Shown one piece after another: positions 6,341 to 13,960 of a stretch of DNA of 24,427 nt. The translations under genes and the position numbers were made by a program. The stretch is from JAPUDS01 sp050258575 (GTDB taxonomy: Bacteria; Patescibacteriota; Saccharimonadia; Saccharimonadales; Saccharimonadaceae): NCBI GenBank assembly GCA_050258575.1, contig JBLMYZ010000018.1:1-24427 (forward strand), read 5' to 3'. Below the pieces are notes generated by a model that was not told the DNA's origin, made no database searches, and worked only from the letters and a program-made list of their open reading frames with translations. Each line of letters starts with the position of its first letter. Position 1 is the stretch's first letter.

Positions 6341-8074
6341 ATGTATCACCGCCACAAGCAACGTCTGACACGATTACTCGCACGGAGTATGACTGCGCTA
6401 GTTTTGGTGCAGTTGTTTGGTCTACTAGCCGCGACAGCCCAAGCTCAAACGACGACACTGGTGACAATAAGCGGTCCAACACAACTGAGAGTAGGGGAAA
6501 CGAGTAAAATAACGCTTCGGTTATCTACACCGACTAGCTTTTGGCTCTGTGGTACCGCCGGAACCTTAACGGTATCACCGCAACTGCAAATAATCGGTTT
6601 AAATCAACAAACATATCCGTCGACTGAAGTAAGTTATACATCTTCGACAGTATCTTTTCAGAACAGAAGCGGCTGTAGTACGAGGACAGTCTCCTCGCCA
6701 GGGACGTATACACTCGTCGATATGACAGTACGCGCTGTGACCTCCGGAACAACTACTGTTGCTGCCACTCCGGACGATACGATATTGCTTAGTTCTCGAG
6801 CGATAACAGTGTCCCGCATATCATTTCCTGTGTATGAAGTGTCATGTCCGGCCGGACAGATAGGAACGCCGCCTAACTGTACAACACCTCCTTCGCCAAC
6901 ACCAACACCAACACCAACACCCACACCCACACCGACGCCAACTCCCGCTCCTACGCCTACGCAAGCCCCAAGTCCAACGACGCCTACAACGCCATCAACC
7001 CCTATAACACAACCATCGGCCCCTGCATCAAATCCGACGCCGAGCCCTGAGACGGCCATACCAACACCGACCGCACCAGCTGAAGCGAAAGAAGACACGA
7101 CCGGTTCGATTTTTCAGGTATTTGTGACAGAGTATATCACCTCGGCCAAACTGCAGTGGCAAGCAGCGAACGGACTACACGATATAACGCTTAGTTACGG
7201 CAAACATGGCGAAGAAAAAAAACAGCTTGACCCGAGCACACTACAGCGCGACGGGGAAGCGTACGCAGTTTTTCTTACGGAACTAGATGCGTACTCGGCC
7301 TATGATTTTATTATCGGCGGAAAAACTGCGGCAGGTGAAGATGCGACGTATACCGGTGTGATCACAACGCGCGGGTATCCGGTAGCAATAAACGTGAAAA
7401 AAGACAACAACAATGTTAAAGATGCTAAAATCACAGTTTTGGACTATGTATATACTACCGACGAAGGCGGCGCGATCTTTATCGAGCTACCGAGCGGCAA
7501 TGTTTCGGCAACACTTGAGTATGGCACGCTGCGGCAGTCGATCACGATTCCGGTAGAAGCTTTGAGCGTCAACGACAGCGAGGGGGCTGTTCCGGTTCAG
7601 GAGTTTACCTACCAGCTGGACCAATCGGCAGGCGGAGGCGTGTCTCTGTGGTGGTTGCTGCTGTTGCTTGTACCTGCTGTTGCCATAGTCGGGGTGATTG
7701 TACTGAAACGCCGCCGCGGAAAAACGACCGAGGCGTGGGCGCCGCTCACTGGTATTTACAGTAGCGCGCCAGTTCAGCCGACCACTTCCGTTCAGCCAGA
7801 GACAGCCTATGTACCGCCGGTTCAGACAAAATTGCCCGAGAATGAACCACTGCCTCCTCAGATGTCGCCAGAAGAGCCGCCAGTGGCTGAAGAGCTAGTA
7901 GTCGTGCAACCGGACGTACTGCCGGCAGAGCCAGCTCCGCGAGACGAGCCAGTTGCCGATCAGTCGCCAGTAGTGAATGAGCCAGTTACGGCCGGCGAAC
8001 AGGAGCTAAACGAACAATCCGACGCGGCTGACGGCGAGCTCACGATCGAACACAAGGGCCACACACATCACTAG
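6341..8074 (+). CDS. secreted type I surface protein with cohesin-like domain and Pro-Thr linker
   Basis: A 577-aa protein. It has a signal peptide (about 1-36, ATAQAQ). Residues about 38-165 form a beta domain resembling cohesin folds (GPTQLRVGETSKITLRLS). Cysteines are at 70, 112, 169 and 180, the last pair in SCPAGQIGTPPNCTTP. A (PT)n linker covers about 183-245. A second beta domain spans about 255-345 and a carboxypeptidase-regulatory-like domain about 350-430 (TTRGYPVAINV, DYVYTTDEGG). The membrane span is about 435-456, then KRRRGK and a proline- and acid-rich cytoplasmic tail to 577. The 401-aa minus-strand protein shares this order and the cysteine spacing. The start follows the previous stop by 8 nt without a clear ribosome binding site, so translation is probably coupled. 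Function unknown; surface binding is inferred from the cohesin-like fold and the linker. Confidence 0.85.
   Translation: MYHRHKQRLTRLLARSMTALVLVQLFGLLAATAQAQTTTLVTISGPTQLRVGETSKITLRLSTPTSFWLCGTAGTLTVSPQLQIIGLNQQTYPSTEVSYTSSTVSFQNRSGCSTRTVSSPGTYTLVDMTVRAVTSGTTTVAATPDDTILLSSRAITVSRISFPVYEVSCPAGQIGTPPNCTTPPSPTPTPTPTPTPTPTPTPAPTPTQAPSPTTPTTPSTPITQPSAPASNPTPSPETAIPTPTAPAEAKEDTTGSIFQVFVTEYITSAKLQWQAANGLHDITLSYGKHGEEKKQLDPSTLQRDGEAYAVFLTELDAYSAYDFIIGGKTAAGEDATYTGVITTRGYPVAINVKKDNNNVKDAKITVLDYVYTTDEGGAIFIELPSGNVSATLEYGTLRQSITIPVEALSVNDSEGAVPVQEFTYQLDQSAGGGVSLWWLLLLLVPAVAIVGVIVLKRRRGKTTEAWAPLTGIYSSAPVQPTTSVQPETAYVPPVQTKLPENEPLPPQMSPEEPPVAEELVVVQPDVLPAEPAPRDEPVADQSPVVNEPVTAGEQELNEQSDAADGELTIEHKGHTHH
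6892..6960 (+). repeat. Pro-Thr microsatellite (CCAACA/CCNACN units)
   Basis: Tandem 6-bp units (CCAACA, then CCCACA and CCGACG variants) encode the repeated Pro-Thr linker of the 577-aa surface protein. Units are in frame, so copy-number change would lengthen or shorten the stalk without a frameshift. Confidence 0.8.
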
Positions 8075-8109
8075 GGTCTGTCTGGGTATTCGCTATCGTA
8101 ACGTGATTA

Positions 8110-8118
8110 TGGTAGAAT
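8110..8118 (+). promoter_or_regulatory. extended -10 promoter of ftsE
   Basis: TGG then TAGAAT (8113-8118) forms an extended -10 ending 10 nt before the ftsE ATG (8129). No good -35 is visible. The expected leader is about 3-4 nt, and no ribosome binding site is present. Confidence 0.5.
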
Positions 8119-8128
8119 ACTTATTGCC

Positions 8129-8812
8129 ATGATTTTATTGGACAGGGTTACGAAATCATACTCGAAAGACGGCAGCACGGCGCTGAACCGCGTCTCACTT
8201 CATATTGAGCCAAAAGAGTTTGTGATTATCGTTGGCACGAGCGGGGCAGGCAAGTCCACGCTGCTGAAACTTTTGACACGCGAGCTGAAACAGACAAGTG
8301 GCAAGATTGTTGTCGGCGGTATCGACTACGATACGTTACGCAACAAGCATATTCCGCTGCTGCGCCGTAAAATCGGCGTGGTGTTTCAGGACTTCAAACT
8401 CTTGCCGCAGCGCACGGTGTTTGAAAATATCGCTTTTGCGCTTGAGATTGCCGGTATGACGAACCGCGAAATCAAATCAACCGTGCCGAAAGTGATCGAA
8501 CTGGTCGGGCTAACCGGCAAAGAAAAAAAGTTCCCGCACCAGTTGTCTGGCGGTGAAAAACAGCGCGTCGCGATCGCTCGAGCGGTTGTACGCCAGCCCA
8601 AAATCCTCATCGCCGACGAGCCGACCGGTAACCTTGACCCGAAACACAGCTGGGATATCGTGCGGTTGCTGGAAAAAATCAACAAATACGGCACGACGGT
8701 GATTTTGACGACGCACAACGCCGAAATCGTTAACAAGCTCAAGCGCCGGGTGATTACACTCGACCATGGCAAAATCGTCTCTGACCAAGCGAAAGGAACG
8801 TACCGCCAATGA
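8129..8812 (+). CDS. ftsE: cell division ATP-binding protein FtsE
   Basis: FtsE is the ATPase of the FtsEX complex, which transmits cytoplasmic ATP hydrolysis to a periplasmic or extracellular peptidoglycan hydrolase at the division site. In the 227-aa protein, Walker A is GTSGAGKST (36-44), the Q-loop is FQD (86-88), the signature is LSGGEKQR (139-146), Walker B with its glutamate is ILIADEPTGNLD (159-170), and the switch histidine is H196 in TTHN. The start MILLDRVTKSY and the full length match FtsE. The stop overlaps the ftsX start as ATGA, so the two subunits are translationally coupled. The gene has its own extended -10 promoter immediately upstream. Confidence 0.96.
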   Translation: MILLDRVTKSYSKDGSTALNRVSLHIEPKEFVIIVGTSGAGKSTLLKLLTRELKQTSGKIVVGGIDYDTLRNKHIPLLRRKIGVVFQDFKLLPQRTVFENIAFALEIAGMTNREIKSTVPKVIELVGLTGKEKKFPHQLSGGEKQRVAIARAVVRQPKILIADEPTGNLDPKHSWDIVRLLEKINKYGTTVILTTHNAEIVNKLKRRVITLDHGKIVSDQAKGTYRQ

Positions 8813-9813
8813 ACGTCAAAAAATCATCGACAACAACTGACGCCCATGTCCAGCTCGCTGGCAGCAAACCGTTTCGCCGCACATGGATTACCTGGACGCG
8901 CATGGTTCGCTATGGGATCAATAACTTTTCACGCAATGCTTGGCTCACAACAGCGGCAACGGCAGTGATGACGATCACGCTACTCGTCGTGTTTTCGGCG
9001 GTAATTGCTCGGGTAGTGTTAAACGACACGGTTAGTACGCTACGCCAGCGAGTGGATATCCCTATCTACCTCCGTTCTGATATCACAAACGACGAGGTGA
9101 AGACGGTGCGGGCAAAGTTTGAGGCCGATGAAAATGTTCAGTCTGTGACATATACCACGCTCGAAGAAGCGAGAAGTGCTTTTATCGCGAAAAATAATCT
9201 GTCAAAAGAGCAGTTGCAGGTGATCGCCGATCTGCCGACCGTGCCGTTTTCGCCGTCACTGAGAGTTGTCGTGAAAGATCCGAACAACACGGCATCACTT
9301 GCGAAACTAGTCAAAGACGACACAGCGGTCGTAAATGCGCTCACGACAAACCCGCGCCTCAAACCAGCCTTTACCGGCGAAAATAAACGCGTTATCGAGA
9401 CAATCGGCCGCTGGGCTTCGACGGCGGAAAAAATCGGTCTGGTCGCTGGAGTTTTGTTTACCGCAATCTCTATGTTGATTATTTTTAACACTATTCGCAT
9501 GGCGATCTTTAACCGCCGCGACGAGATCGAGATGATGAAACTGATCGGTGCAAACAAAGGGTTTATCCGCGGTCCGTTTGTGGTAGAAGCGGTGATGTAC
9601 GGGTTTATCGCTGCCGTTATTGCAACAATTCTCGGTATCGTCGGTTTTTTGTCGCTCGAACCAAAACTGCGCGGTTATGGTATCGCAACGTCGTCGCTCC
9701 ACGAAGCCGTTATTACACTTTCACCACTGATACTTGTCGGGATGATTGCTGTCGGTGCGCTCATTGGTATTGTCTCGGCACGGCTTGCAGTTCGCCGTTA
9801 TCTGCGCGTGTAG
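8809..9813 (+). CDS. ftsX: cell division protein FtsX
   Basis: FtsX is the membrane subunit of FtsEX. The 334-aa protein has a cytoplasmic N-terminus with NFSRNAWLTTAATAVM leading into TM1 (about 45-65), a large extracellular loop of about 150 residues (RQRVDIPIYL to NPRLKPAFTG), then three more spans (about 205-230, 255-285, 300-322) with GVLFTAISMLIIFNTIRMAIFNRRDEIEMMKLIGA, the characteristic FtsX coupling segment. It ends in ARLAVRRYLRV. The large loop is where hydrolases of the PcsB type dock in Firmicutes. The next gene, a coiled-coil CHAP hydrolase, is the expected partner. Confidence 0.95.
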   Translation: MNVKKSSTTTDAHVQLAGSKPFRRTWITWTRMVRYGINNFSRNAWLTTAATAVMTITLLVVFSAVIARVVLNDTVSTLRQRVDIPIYLRSDITNDEVKTVRAKFEADENVQSVTYTTLEEARSAFIAKNNLSKEQLQVIADLPTVPFSPSLRVVVKDPNNTASLAKLVKDDTAVVNALTTNPRLKPAFTGENKRVIETIGRWASTAEKIGLVAGVLFTAISMLIIFNTIRMAIFNRRDEIEMMKLIGANKGFIRGPFVVEAVMYGFIAAVIATILGIVGFLSLEPKLRGYGIATSSLHEAVITLSPLILVGMIAVGALIGIVSARLAVRRYLRV

Positions 9814-9835
9814 ACGACAAAGTGAAAGAAAAGTA

Positions 9836-9864
9836 TTGACTAACGATACAGCTTATGCTTAAAT
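9836..9864 (+). promoter_or_regulatory. promoter of the CHAP hydrolase gene
   Basis: TTGACT (9836-9841), a 17-bp spacer, and TTAAAT (9859-9864) preceded by TGC as an extended -10. The expected start is near 9871, leaving about a 10-nt leader before ATG 9881. No terminator separates it from ftsX, so both readthrough and independent expression are possible. Confidence 0.7.
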
Positions 9865-9880
9865 GTAGTCAGGTATTTTT

Positions 9881-11023
9881 ATGAAGCATACGTCCACCAC
9901 TTCGTTGCTCCGAAAAAAACCCACGCGCTACACGCTCGTGGCCTTGGCGCTTTTGGTGGCATTTTTCAGCGCTTTTTCGGTCACTCCGCCTGCAAATGCT
10001 GACTCGTACGACGACCGTATTAGTGCCATCGAAGCCGAGATCAACAACTATCAGTCTGAAGCAGCTCGTTTGTCAGAGCAGTCGGCGTCGTTGCAACAGG
10101 CGGTTGACAGCTTGATAGCACAGAAAAACACTATCCAAGCACAAGTCGACCTTAGCCAGGCTAAGTACGACAAACTACTCGTCGATATCGCCGCGAACGA
10201 GAAAAAACTCGCTGACCAACAAGACGTCCTATCGGCTACTATTGCCGACATGGCGGTTGATTCGGAAACTACCCCTATAGAGGTGTTGGCCGGTAGCGAT
10301 TCGGTAGGTGATTACGTGACATCGCAAGATTACTACATGTCAATCCAAGATCAGCTGCAAGAGTCTATAAAAAGCATCGTCAAACTTAGCGAGCAGCTTG
10401 CCCAGCAAAAAACAGATGTCGAACGCGTCCTTGCTGATCAGAAAGACCAGCGCGATGCTCTCGCCGCTAAAGAAGCCGAACAGGCTAAGTTGCTCGCAGA
10501 TACGCAGGGCCAAGAATCAGCCTACCAGACGCTTATCGGACAGCGCGAGTCAACCATCTCCGATCTGCGTTCGCAGCAGGCTGCTGCAAATGTTGCCGCG
10601 TCGCGCACTTACTCGGTTGCCAACTTGACCTCAGGCGGTGCTGGCTGCGGCGGGTATCCTGGAGTGTGGTGCTACGCTGCACAGGACACGCTTGTCGACA
10701 ACTGGGGTATGTATAACCGCGAGTGTGTGAGCTATGTTGCCTGGAAAGTCGCCGCTTCCGGCCGCTATATGCCGTACTGGGGTGGGCGAGGTAACGCAAA
10801 CCAGTGGCCGGCGAGTGCTCGCGCTGATGGTATTGCCACCGGCTCGACACCAAAAGTTGGCTCGGCTGCAGTGATGTATGTCGGCTACTACGGACATGTC
10901 ATGTATGTTGAAGGTATTAACAGTAACGGCACAATCCATGTCAGCCAGTTCAACTGGGGCGTTCGAGGCGAATACAGCGAGATGGATGTCAACCCGAGCG
11001 GCCTCACCTTTATATACTTCTAA
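9881..11023 (+). CDS. secreted coiled-coil CHAP-domain peptidoglycan hydrolase (PcsB-like)
   Basis: A 380-aa secreted hydrolase. Residues 1-40 are a signal peptide (basic start, hydrophobic core, cleavage near ANA-DSYDDR). Residues about 42-238 are a long heptad-rich coiled coil (IEAEINNYQSEAARLSEQSA and onward) like that of PcsB/RipC, which binds the FtsX loop. Residues about 255-380 are a CHAP domain: catalytic Cys282 in NRECVSYVAWKVA, His339 in YYGHVMYVEGI, and Asn358 in SQFNWG as the likely third residue. CHAP domains cut peptidoglycan as amidases or endopeptidases. Its position directly after ftsEX supports activation by FtsEX at the septum. An FtsEX-PcsB set is well known in streptococci; the orthology is inferred from architecture, since overall sequence was not compared. 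Confidence 0.9.
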   Translation: MKHTSTTSLLRKKPTRYTLVALALLVAFFSAFSVTPPANADSYDDRISAIEAEINNYQSEAARLSEQSASLQQAVDSLIAQKNTIQAQVDLSQAKYDKLLVDIAANEKKLADQQDVLSATIADMAVDSETTPIEVLAGSDSVGDYVTSQDYYMSIQDQLQESIKSIVKLSEQLAQQKTDVERVLADQKDQRDALAAKEAEQAKLLADTQGQESAYQTLIGQRESTISDLRSQQAAANVAASRTYSVANLTSGGAGCGGYPGVWCYAAQDTLVDNWGMYNRECVSYVAWKVAASGRYMPYWGGRGNANQWPASARADGIATGSTPKVGSAAVMYVGYYGHVMYVEGINSNGTIHVSQFNWGVRGEYSEMDVNPSGLTFIYF

Positions 11024-11056
11024 CCGCATATCTGTAAACTACCACATCAACGACTA

Positions 11057-11068
11057 AAGACGCGTCTT
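11057..11068. promoter_or_regulatory. 12-bp perfect palindrome at the ctpA -35 region
   Basis: AAGACGCGTCTT is a perfect palindrome. A 17-bp spacer from the ctpA -10 (11085) would place the -35 hexamer at 11062-11067, inside this site, so it could be a repressor operator or the stem of a small hairpin after the CHAP gene. No binding protein is known. Confidence 0.4.
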
Positions 11069-11081
11069 ACTATTGCTCTTG

Positions 11082-11090
11082 TGCTATACT
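11082..11090 (+). promoter_or_regulatory. extended -10 promoter of ctpA
   Basis: TGC then TATACT (11085-11090) ends 9 nt before the ATG at 11100, so the leader would be only 2-3 nt. The same decamer GTGCTATACT precedes the minus-strand 401-aa surface protein gene. Confidence 0.6.
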
Positions 11091-11099
11091 GGGTGGCAG

Positions 11100-12323
11100 A
11101 TGAAATACAGGAAGGATAACAAGCGCTCTGCCGGTGAGGCGAACCGTCAGGACAGTGCACGGTCTGGGCGCGCTATGTTGGAGATTCCGCGTGCAACGGC
11201 GATGGTGTTGATGGCGGTATTGGTAATAGTGGCGTTTATCTTGGGGACAAGAGCCTATAAACTATCCCCGCTATTTGCGCGCGAGACAGTTGATTTTTCG
11301 TCGTTAAATAACTTGTACGACACGCTGCTAAAAAACTATGATGGCACGGTAGATAAAACCAAACTTCTCGATGGGGCAAAACACGGCATGGTTGACGCGC
11401 TGGGCGACCAGCACACGATGTATTTTAATGCCGAAGAAGCGGCAAGTTTCTCCAATGATTTGAATGGCACGTTCGAGGGTATTGGTGCAGAAATCGGCAA
11501 GACCGCTGGGGTTATTACTATCATCAGCGTCCTCAACGACAGTCCGGCGAAGGCGGCGGGCTTACAATCCGGCGACGGTGTACTAGCGGTGAATGGCGAG
11601 GAAACAGCGGGGATGTCGGCTGGTCAGGCTGTACTAAAAATTCGCGGTGAAAAGGGGACGACAGTGAAGTTGTCTATCTTGCGTGGCGACACAACTCAGG
11701 AAGTGAGCGTGACGCGCGACGTCATCTCGACACCTAGCGTCACTACAGAGTTGCTCAAAGACGGTAGGGTCGGATATATGCGTGTTTCACGGTTTGGTGA
11801 CGACACAGCAGAGCTCGCGAGATCTGAAGCGCTCAAGTTCAAAAATCAAGGGGTGAGCAGTGTGATTCTCGATGTTCGCGGTAATTCTGGCGGATATGTC
11901 ACCGCAGCTCAAGAGCTAGCAGGGTTATGGCTGCGGCAGAAAACTGTTGCAACGGAACGCAAAGGCGGTACGATACGCTCAACGTTCACAACCGGTAACG
12001 ACGCGCCGCTGGAAGGTATAAAAACAATCGTCTTGGTTGACGGAGGAAGCGCGAGCGCAAGCGAGATCGTTGCGGCTGCACTGCGCGACCATGGAGCGGC
12101 AACCCTCTTAGGAGAAAAAACCTACGGCAAAGGCAGTATGCAGGTGGTGGAAAAACTGGCTGACGGCGGCGAATTGAAAGTGACGGTCGCCAAATGGTAC
12201 ACTCCGAAAGGTGCTAACGTTGACAAAAAGGGGATCGAGCCAGATACGACGGTTACTATGACAGAAGAAGATTATCAGGCGCAACGCGACCCTCAGAAAG
12301 ACGCCGCTCTAGCAACGTTGTAA
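11100..12323 (+). CDS. ctpA: S41 family C-terminal processing protease (CtpA-like), membrane-anchored
   Basis: A 407-aa protease. A cytoplasmic basic N-terminus (1-32) is followed by one membrane span (about 33-52, no cleavage site, so an anchor). The S41 N-terminal helical segment is at 66-115. The PDZ domain is at about 122-205 (GTFEGIGAEIG, GLQSGDGVLAVNGEE). The catalytic domain has LDVRGNSGGYV (258-268), the nucleophile Ser319 in GGSASASEIV and the general base Lys344 in EKTYGKGSMQ, 25 residues apart as in Prc and D1P. CtpA-type proteases cleave exposed C-termini of envelope proteins and in several bacteria control peptidoglycan hydrolases, so the CHAP protein upstream is a plausible client. 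I chose ATG 11100, 9 nt after the -10 box, over an in-frame ATG at 11073 that lies upstream of the promoter. Confidence 0.94.
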   Translation: MKYRKDNKRSAGEANRQDSARSGRAMLEIPRATAMVLMAVLVIVAFILGTRAYKLSPLFARETVDFSSLNNLYDTLLKNYDGTVDKTKLLDGAKHGMVDALGDQHTMYFNAEEAASFSNDLNGTFEGIGAEIGKTAGVITIISVLNDSPAKAAGLQSGDGVLAVNGEETAGMSAGQAVLKIRGEKGTTVKLSILRGDTTQEVSVTRDVISTPSVTTELLKDGRVGYMRVSRFGDDTAELARSEALKFKNQGVSSVILDVRGNSGGYVTAAQELAGLWLRQKTVATERKGGTIRSTFTTGNDAPLEGIKTIVLVDGGSASASEIVAAALRDHGAATLLGEKTYGKGSMQVVEKLADGGELKVTVAKWYTPKGANVDKKGIEPDTTVTMTEEDYQAQRDPQKDAALATL

Positions 12324-12338
12324 AAAACATTTTACCTA

Positions 12339-12367
12339 TTGCACCAATAAAAAGCTTGTGGTAGAGT
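12339..12367 (+). promoter_or_regulatory. promoter of the tandem secreted-protein genes
   Basis: TTGCAC (12339-12344), a 17-bp spacer, and TAGAGT (12362-12367) preceded by TGG. The expected start is near 12374, giving a leader of about 96 nt, much longer than for other genes in the window. Confidence 0.55.
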
Positions 12368-12373
12368 GAGTAC

Positions 12374-12469
12374 ATAGTCTACAAAAAACAAAGAGAGAGT
12401 AGACGTATATATCATATAAAAACAAAAACGCCGGCCTCTTTTTCCGAGGCACGGATATAGGAGGAGTAT
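12374..12469 (+). promoter_or_regulatory. structured 5' leader with strong ribosome binding site
   Basis: Two hairpins are visible: GTCTAC (12377-12382) with GTAGAC (12399-12404), and CCG-GCCTC (12431-12438) with GAGGC-A-CGG (12446-12454). The second ends just before AGGAGG (12459-12464), 5 nt from the ATG. Such leaders often stabilise abundant mRNAs of surface proteins. A regulatory role is possible, but no known riboswitch is recognised. Confidence 0.55.
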
Positions 12470-13099
12470 ATGAAATACAAAAAGGTACTGCTTGGTGCGA
12501 CGATCTTCTCTGTTGTACTGGCTGGTTTTACGACACCGGTTCATGCTGCGCTCACGGCAACTTCGACTTTGAGCCAAACTATTAACAATGGGACTATTTC
12601 AACAGATTTTCGTGATGCATCCAACGCGCTCGTGTCAAACCCGACGTTCAACATGAACGCAACCACAATCTCGACAAGCACACAAACAGTGACTGGTACA
12701 CTCGGTACGGCATCGCAGCGGTTGTCAGTCGACAACCCTGGCGGGGCGCCTAACGGTTTTACGCTGACGCTCAACGCTACAGTTCCAGGAACGGGAACCT
12801 GGACTAGTGGTGGCAACACATATCCGTATAACGGCGCCAGCGCGGCTGCTGGCCAGCTGACGGTTAACCCATCAGCTGGAACATGGACAGCGTTGACGGG
12901 ATCAACGACAGCTATCACTAAAGGCACGAGCGCGACGTTTAGCGGCTCGACCGCGATTACGCTTGCAACTGCTTCCGCCACGCTTGAAGATATCTGGAAC
13001 GGCTATGTAATAGGTATCGGACTGTCGCAAACGATTCCAGCTGGAAAGCCGGCTGGCACGTATACGATTAGTATGACGCAGACGGTTGCTGCCACGTAG
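12470..13099 (+). CDS. secreted beta-rich surface protein, tandem paralogue A
   Basis: A 209-aa protein I cannot assign to a named family. It has a signal peptide of 26 residues (MKYKKVLL, hydrophobic core, cleavage VHA-ALTATS). The mature part is rich in Thr, Ser, Gly, Ala and Asn with almost no Lys, Arg or Cys, and looks all-beta: GTISTDFRDASNAL, ASQRLSVDNPGG, GFTLTLNAT, LTVNPS, WTALTGSTTAI, ATLEDIWNGY, ending AGTYTISMTQTVAAT. The terminal AGTYT-x-S-x-T strand resembles the end of WxL-type and other Ig-like secreted domains, but no WxL motif is present. No sortase signal, lipobox or membrane span is seen, so attachment would be non-covalent. About two thirds of residues match the next gene. 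Strong RBS and long leader suggest high expression. Confidence 0.82.
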   Translation: MKYKKVLLGATIFSVVLAGFTTPVHAALTATSTLSQTINNGTISTDFRDASNALVSNPTFNMNATTISTSTQTVTGTLGTASQRLSVDNPGGAPNGFTLTLNATVPGTGTWTSGGNTYPYNGASAAAGQLTVNPSAGTWTALTGSTTAITKGTSATFSGSTAITLATASATLEDIWNGYVIGIGLSQTIPAGKPAGTYTISMTQTVAAT

Positions 13100-13181
13100 G
13101 CCGGCGTGGGAGAGGGGGTAGAGAAACGGAAAACATACATCATACATAGTGAAGTAAAAAATAAAAAGGAAAAACACCACA

Positions 13182-13820
13182 ATGAAAAAGAAACTCTTTC
13201 TTTTGCCAGTTGGCGTAGCGGCCGTTGCCGTCGTCGGGTTCGCATCGCCAGTCAACGCAGCACTCACCGCTACATCGGTACTAAGCCAGTCGATCACGAG
13301 CGGTACAATCTCGACCGATATTCGGGACGCATCAAACGCTATTTTGAGTAACCCGACGATTATGATGAACGCCACGACAGTCTCAACTAGCCAACAGACG
13401 GCAACCGGTACATTTGGAACAGCGTCGCAACGTATTTCGGTCGACAACCCAGGCGGGGCAAACAACGGTTTTAGCTTGAGCCTAAACGCCACTGACCCAA
13501 CAAACGGCAAGTGGACGAGCGGTACAGACAACTACGATTTCAACGACACTGTTGCTCTTGGTCGTCTGACGGTTAACCCAAGCGGTAGCAACTGGACAGC
13601 GTTGACTGGTTCAACAACCGCTATTTCTAAAGGCACGAGCACGTCGTTTACCGGTGGTGCAGCAGCGGCTACACCGATCACGCTAGCAACGTCATCCGCT
13701 TCACTGGAAGACATCTGGAACGGCTACATGACAGGAACGACGCTTACCCAGACGATTCCAGCTAACCAGGTCGCAGGTACGTATACGCTAAGCATGACAC
13801 AGACGGTCGCTGCCCTGTAG
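13182..13820 (+). CDS. secreted beta-rich surface protein, tandem paralogue B
   Basis: A 212-aa tandem duplicate of the preceding gene. It has a signal peptide (cleavage VNA-ALTATS) and the same blocks in the same order: GTISTDIRDASNA, ASQRISVDNPGG, LTVNPS, WTALTGSTTAISKGTS, SLEDIWNGY, AGTYTLSMTQTVAAL. Differences gather in the segment of residues 105-130 (DPTNGKWTSGTDNYDFND) and a short AAAATP insertion near residue 166, which may be exposed loops. It begins 82 nt after paralogue A with only AAGGA (13166-13170), 11 nt from the ATG, so it is likely on the same transcript with weaker initiation. A rho-independent terminator follows. It could be a cell-surface layer or pilus-like subunit, or an exported interaction protein; this is not shown by sequence. 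Confidence 0.82.
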   Translation: MKKKLFLLPVGVAAVAVVGFASPVNAALTATSVLSQSITSGTISTDIRDASNAILSNPTIMMNATTVSTSQQTATGTFGTASQRISVDNPGGANNGFSLSLNATDPTNGKWTSGTDNYDFNDTVALGRLTVNPSGSNWTALTGSTTAISKGTSTSFTGGAAAATPITLATSSASLEDIWNGYMTGTTLTQTIPANQVAGTYTLSMTQTVAAL

Positions 13821-13826
13821 GGCGAA

Positions 13827-13850
13827 CAAAAGTAGACTACGATACTTTTG
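13827..13850 (+). other. 8-bp hairpin after the tandem genes
   Basis: CAAAAGTA (13827-13834) pairs with TACTTTTG (13843-13850) around an 8-nt loop, just after the stop codon of paralogue B. It is not followed by a T run; it may shield the mRNA end together with the terminator downstream. Confidence 0.4.
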
Positions 13851-13882
13851 CTAAAACACCACAGGCGGTAGAAGAAGGTCCC

Positions 13883-13914
13883 AATCCACTCGAGTTAGCT
13901 CGGGTGGATTTTCG
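13883..13914 (+). terminator. rho-independent terminator of the tandem secreted-protein operon
   Basis: AATCCACTCGAG (13883-13894), a TTAG loop, and CTCGGGTGGATT (13899-13910) form a 12-bp stem with one G-T pair, followed by TT and a mixed T-rich stretch. Confidence 0.75.
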
Positions 13915-13924
13915 TGTGTCTTGC

Positions 13925-13953
13925 TTGTAACCATAACCGAACTGGTGTACCAT
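13925..13953 (+). promoter_or_regulatory. promoter of the orphan response regulator gene
   Basis: TTGTAA (13925-13930), a 17-bp spacer, and TACCAT (13948-13953). The -10 ends 7 nt before the ATG at 13961, giving a leaderless mRNA. Confidence 0.5.
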
Positions 13954-13960
13954 AGGTGGT

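Noticed and set aside
6658..7098. Glycine/valine-rich minus-strand frame of 146 aa.
   Set aside because: It is the complement of the Pro-Thr repeat of the 577-aa protein; low complexity explains the open frame.
12902..13531. 209-aa minus-strand frame spanning the two secreted paralogues.
   Set aside because: Antisense to both paralogues; it crosses the intergenic leader, and its composition mirrors the repeats on the other strand.
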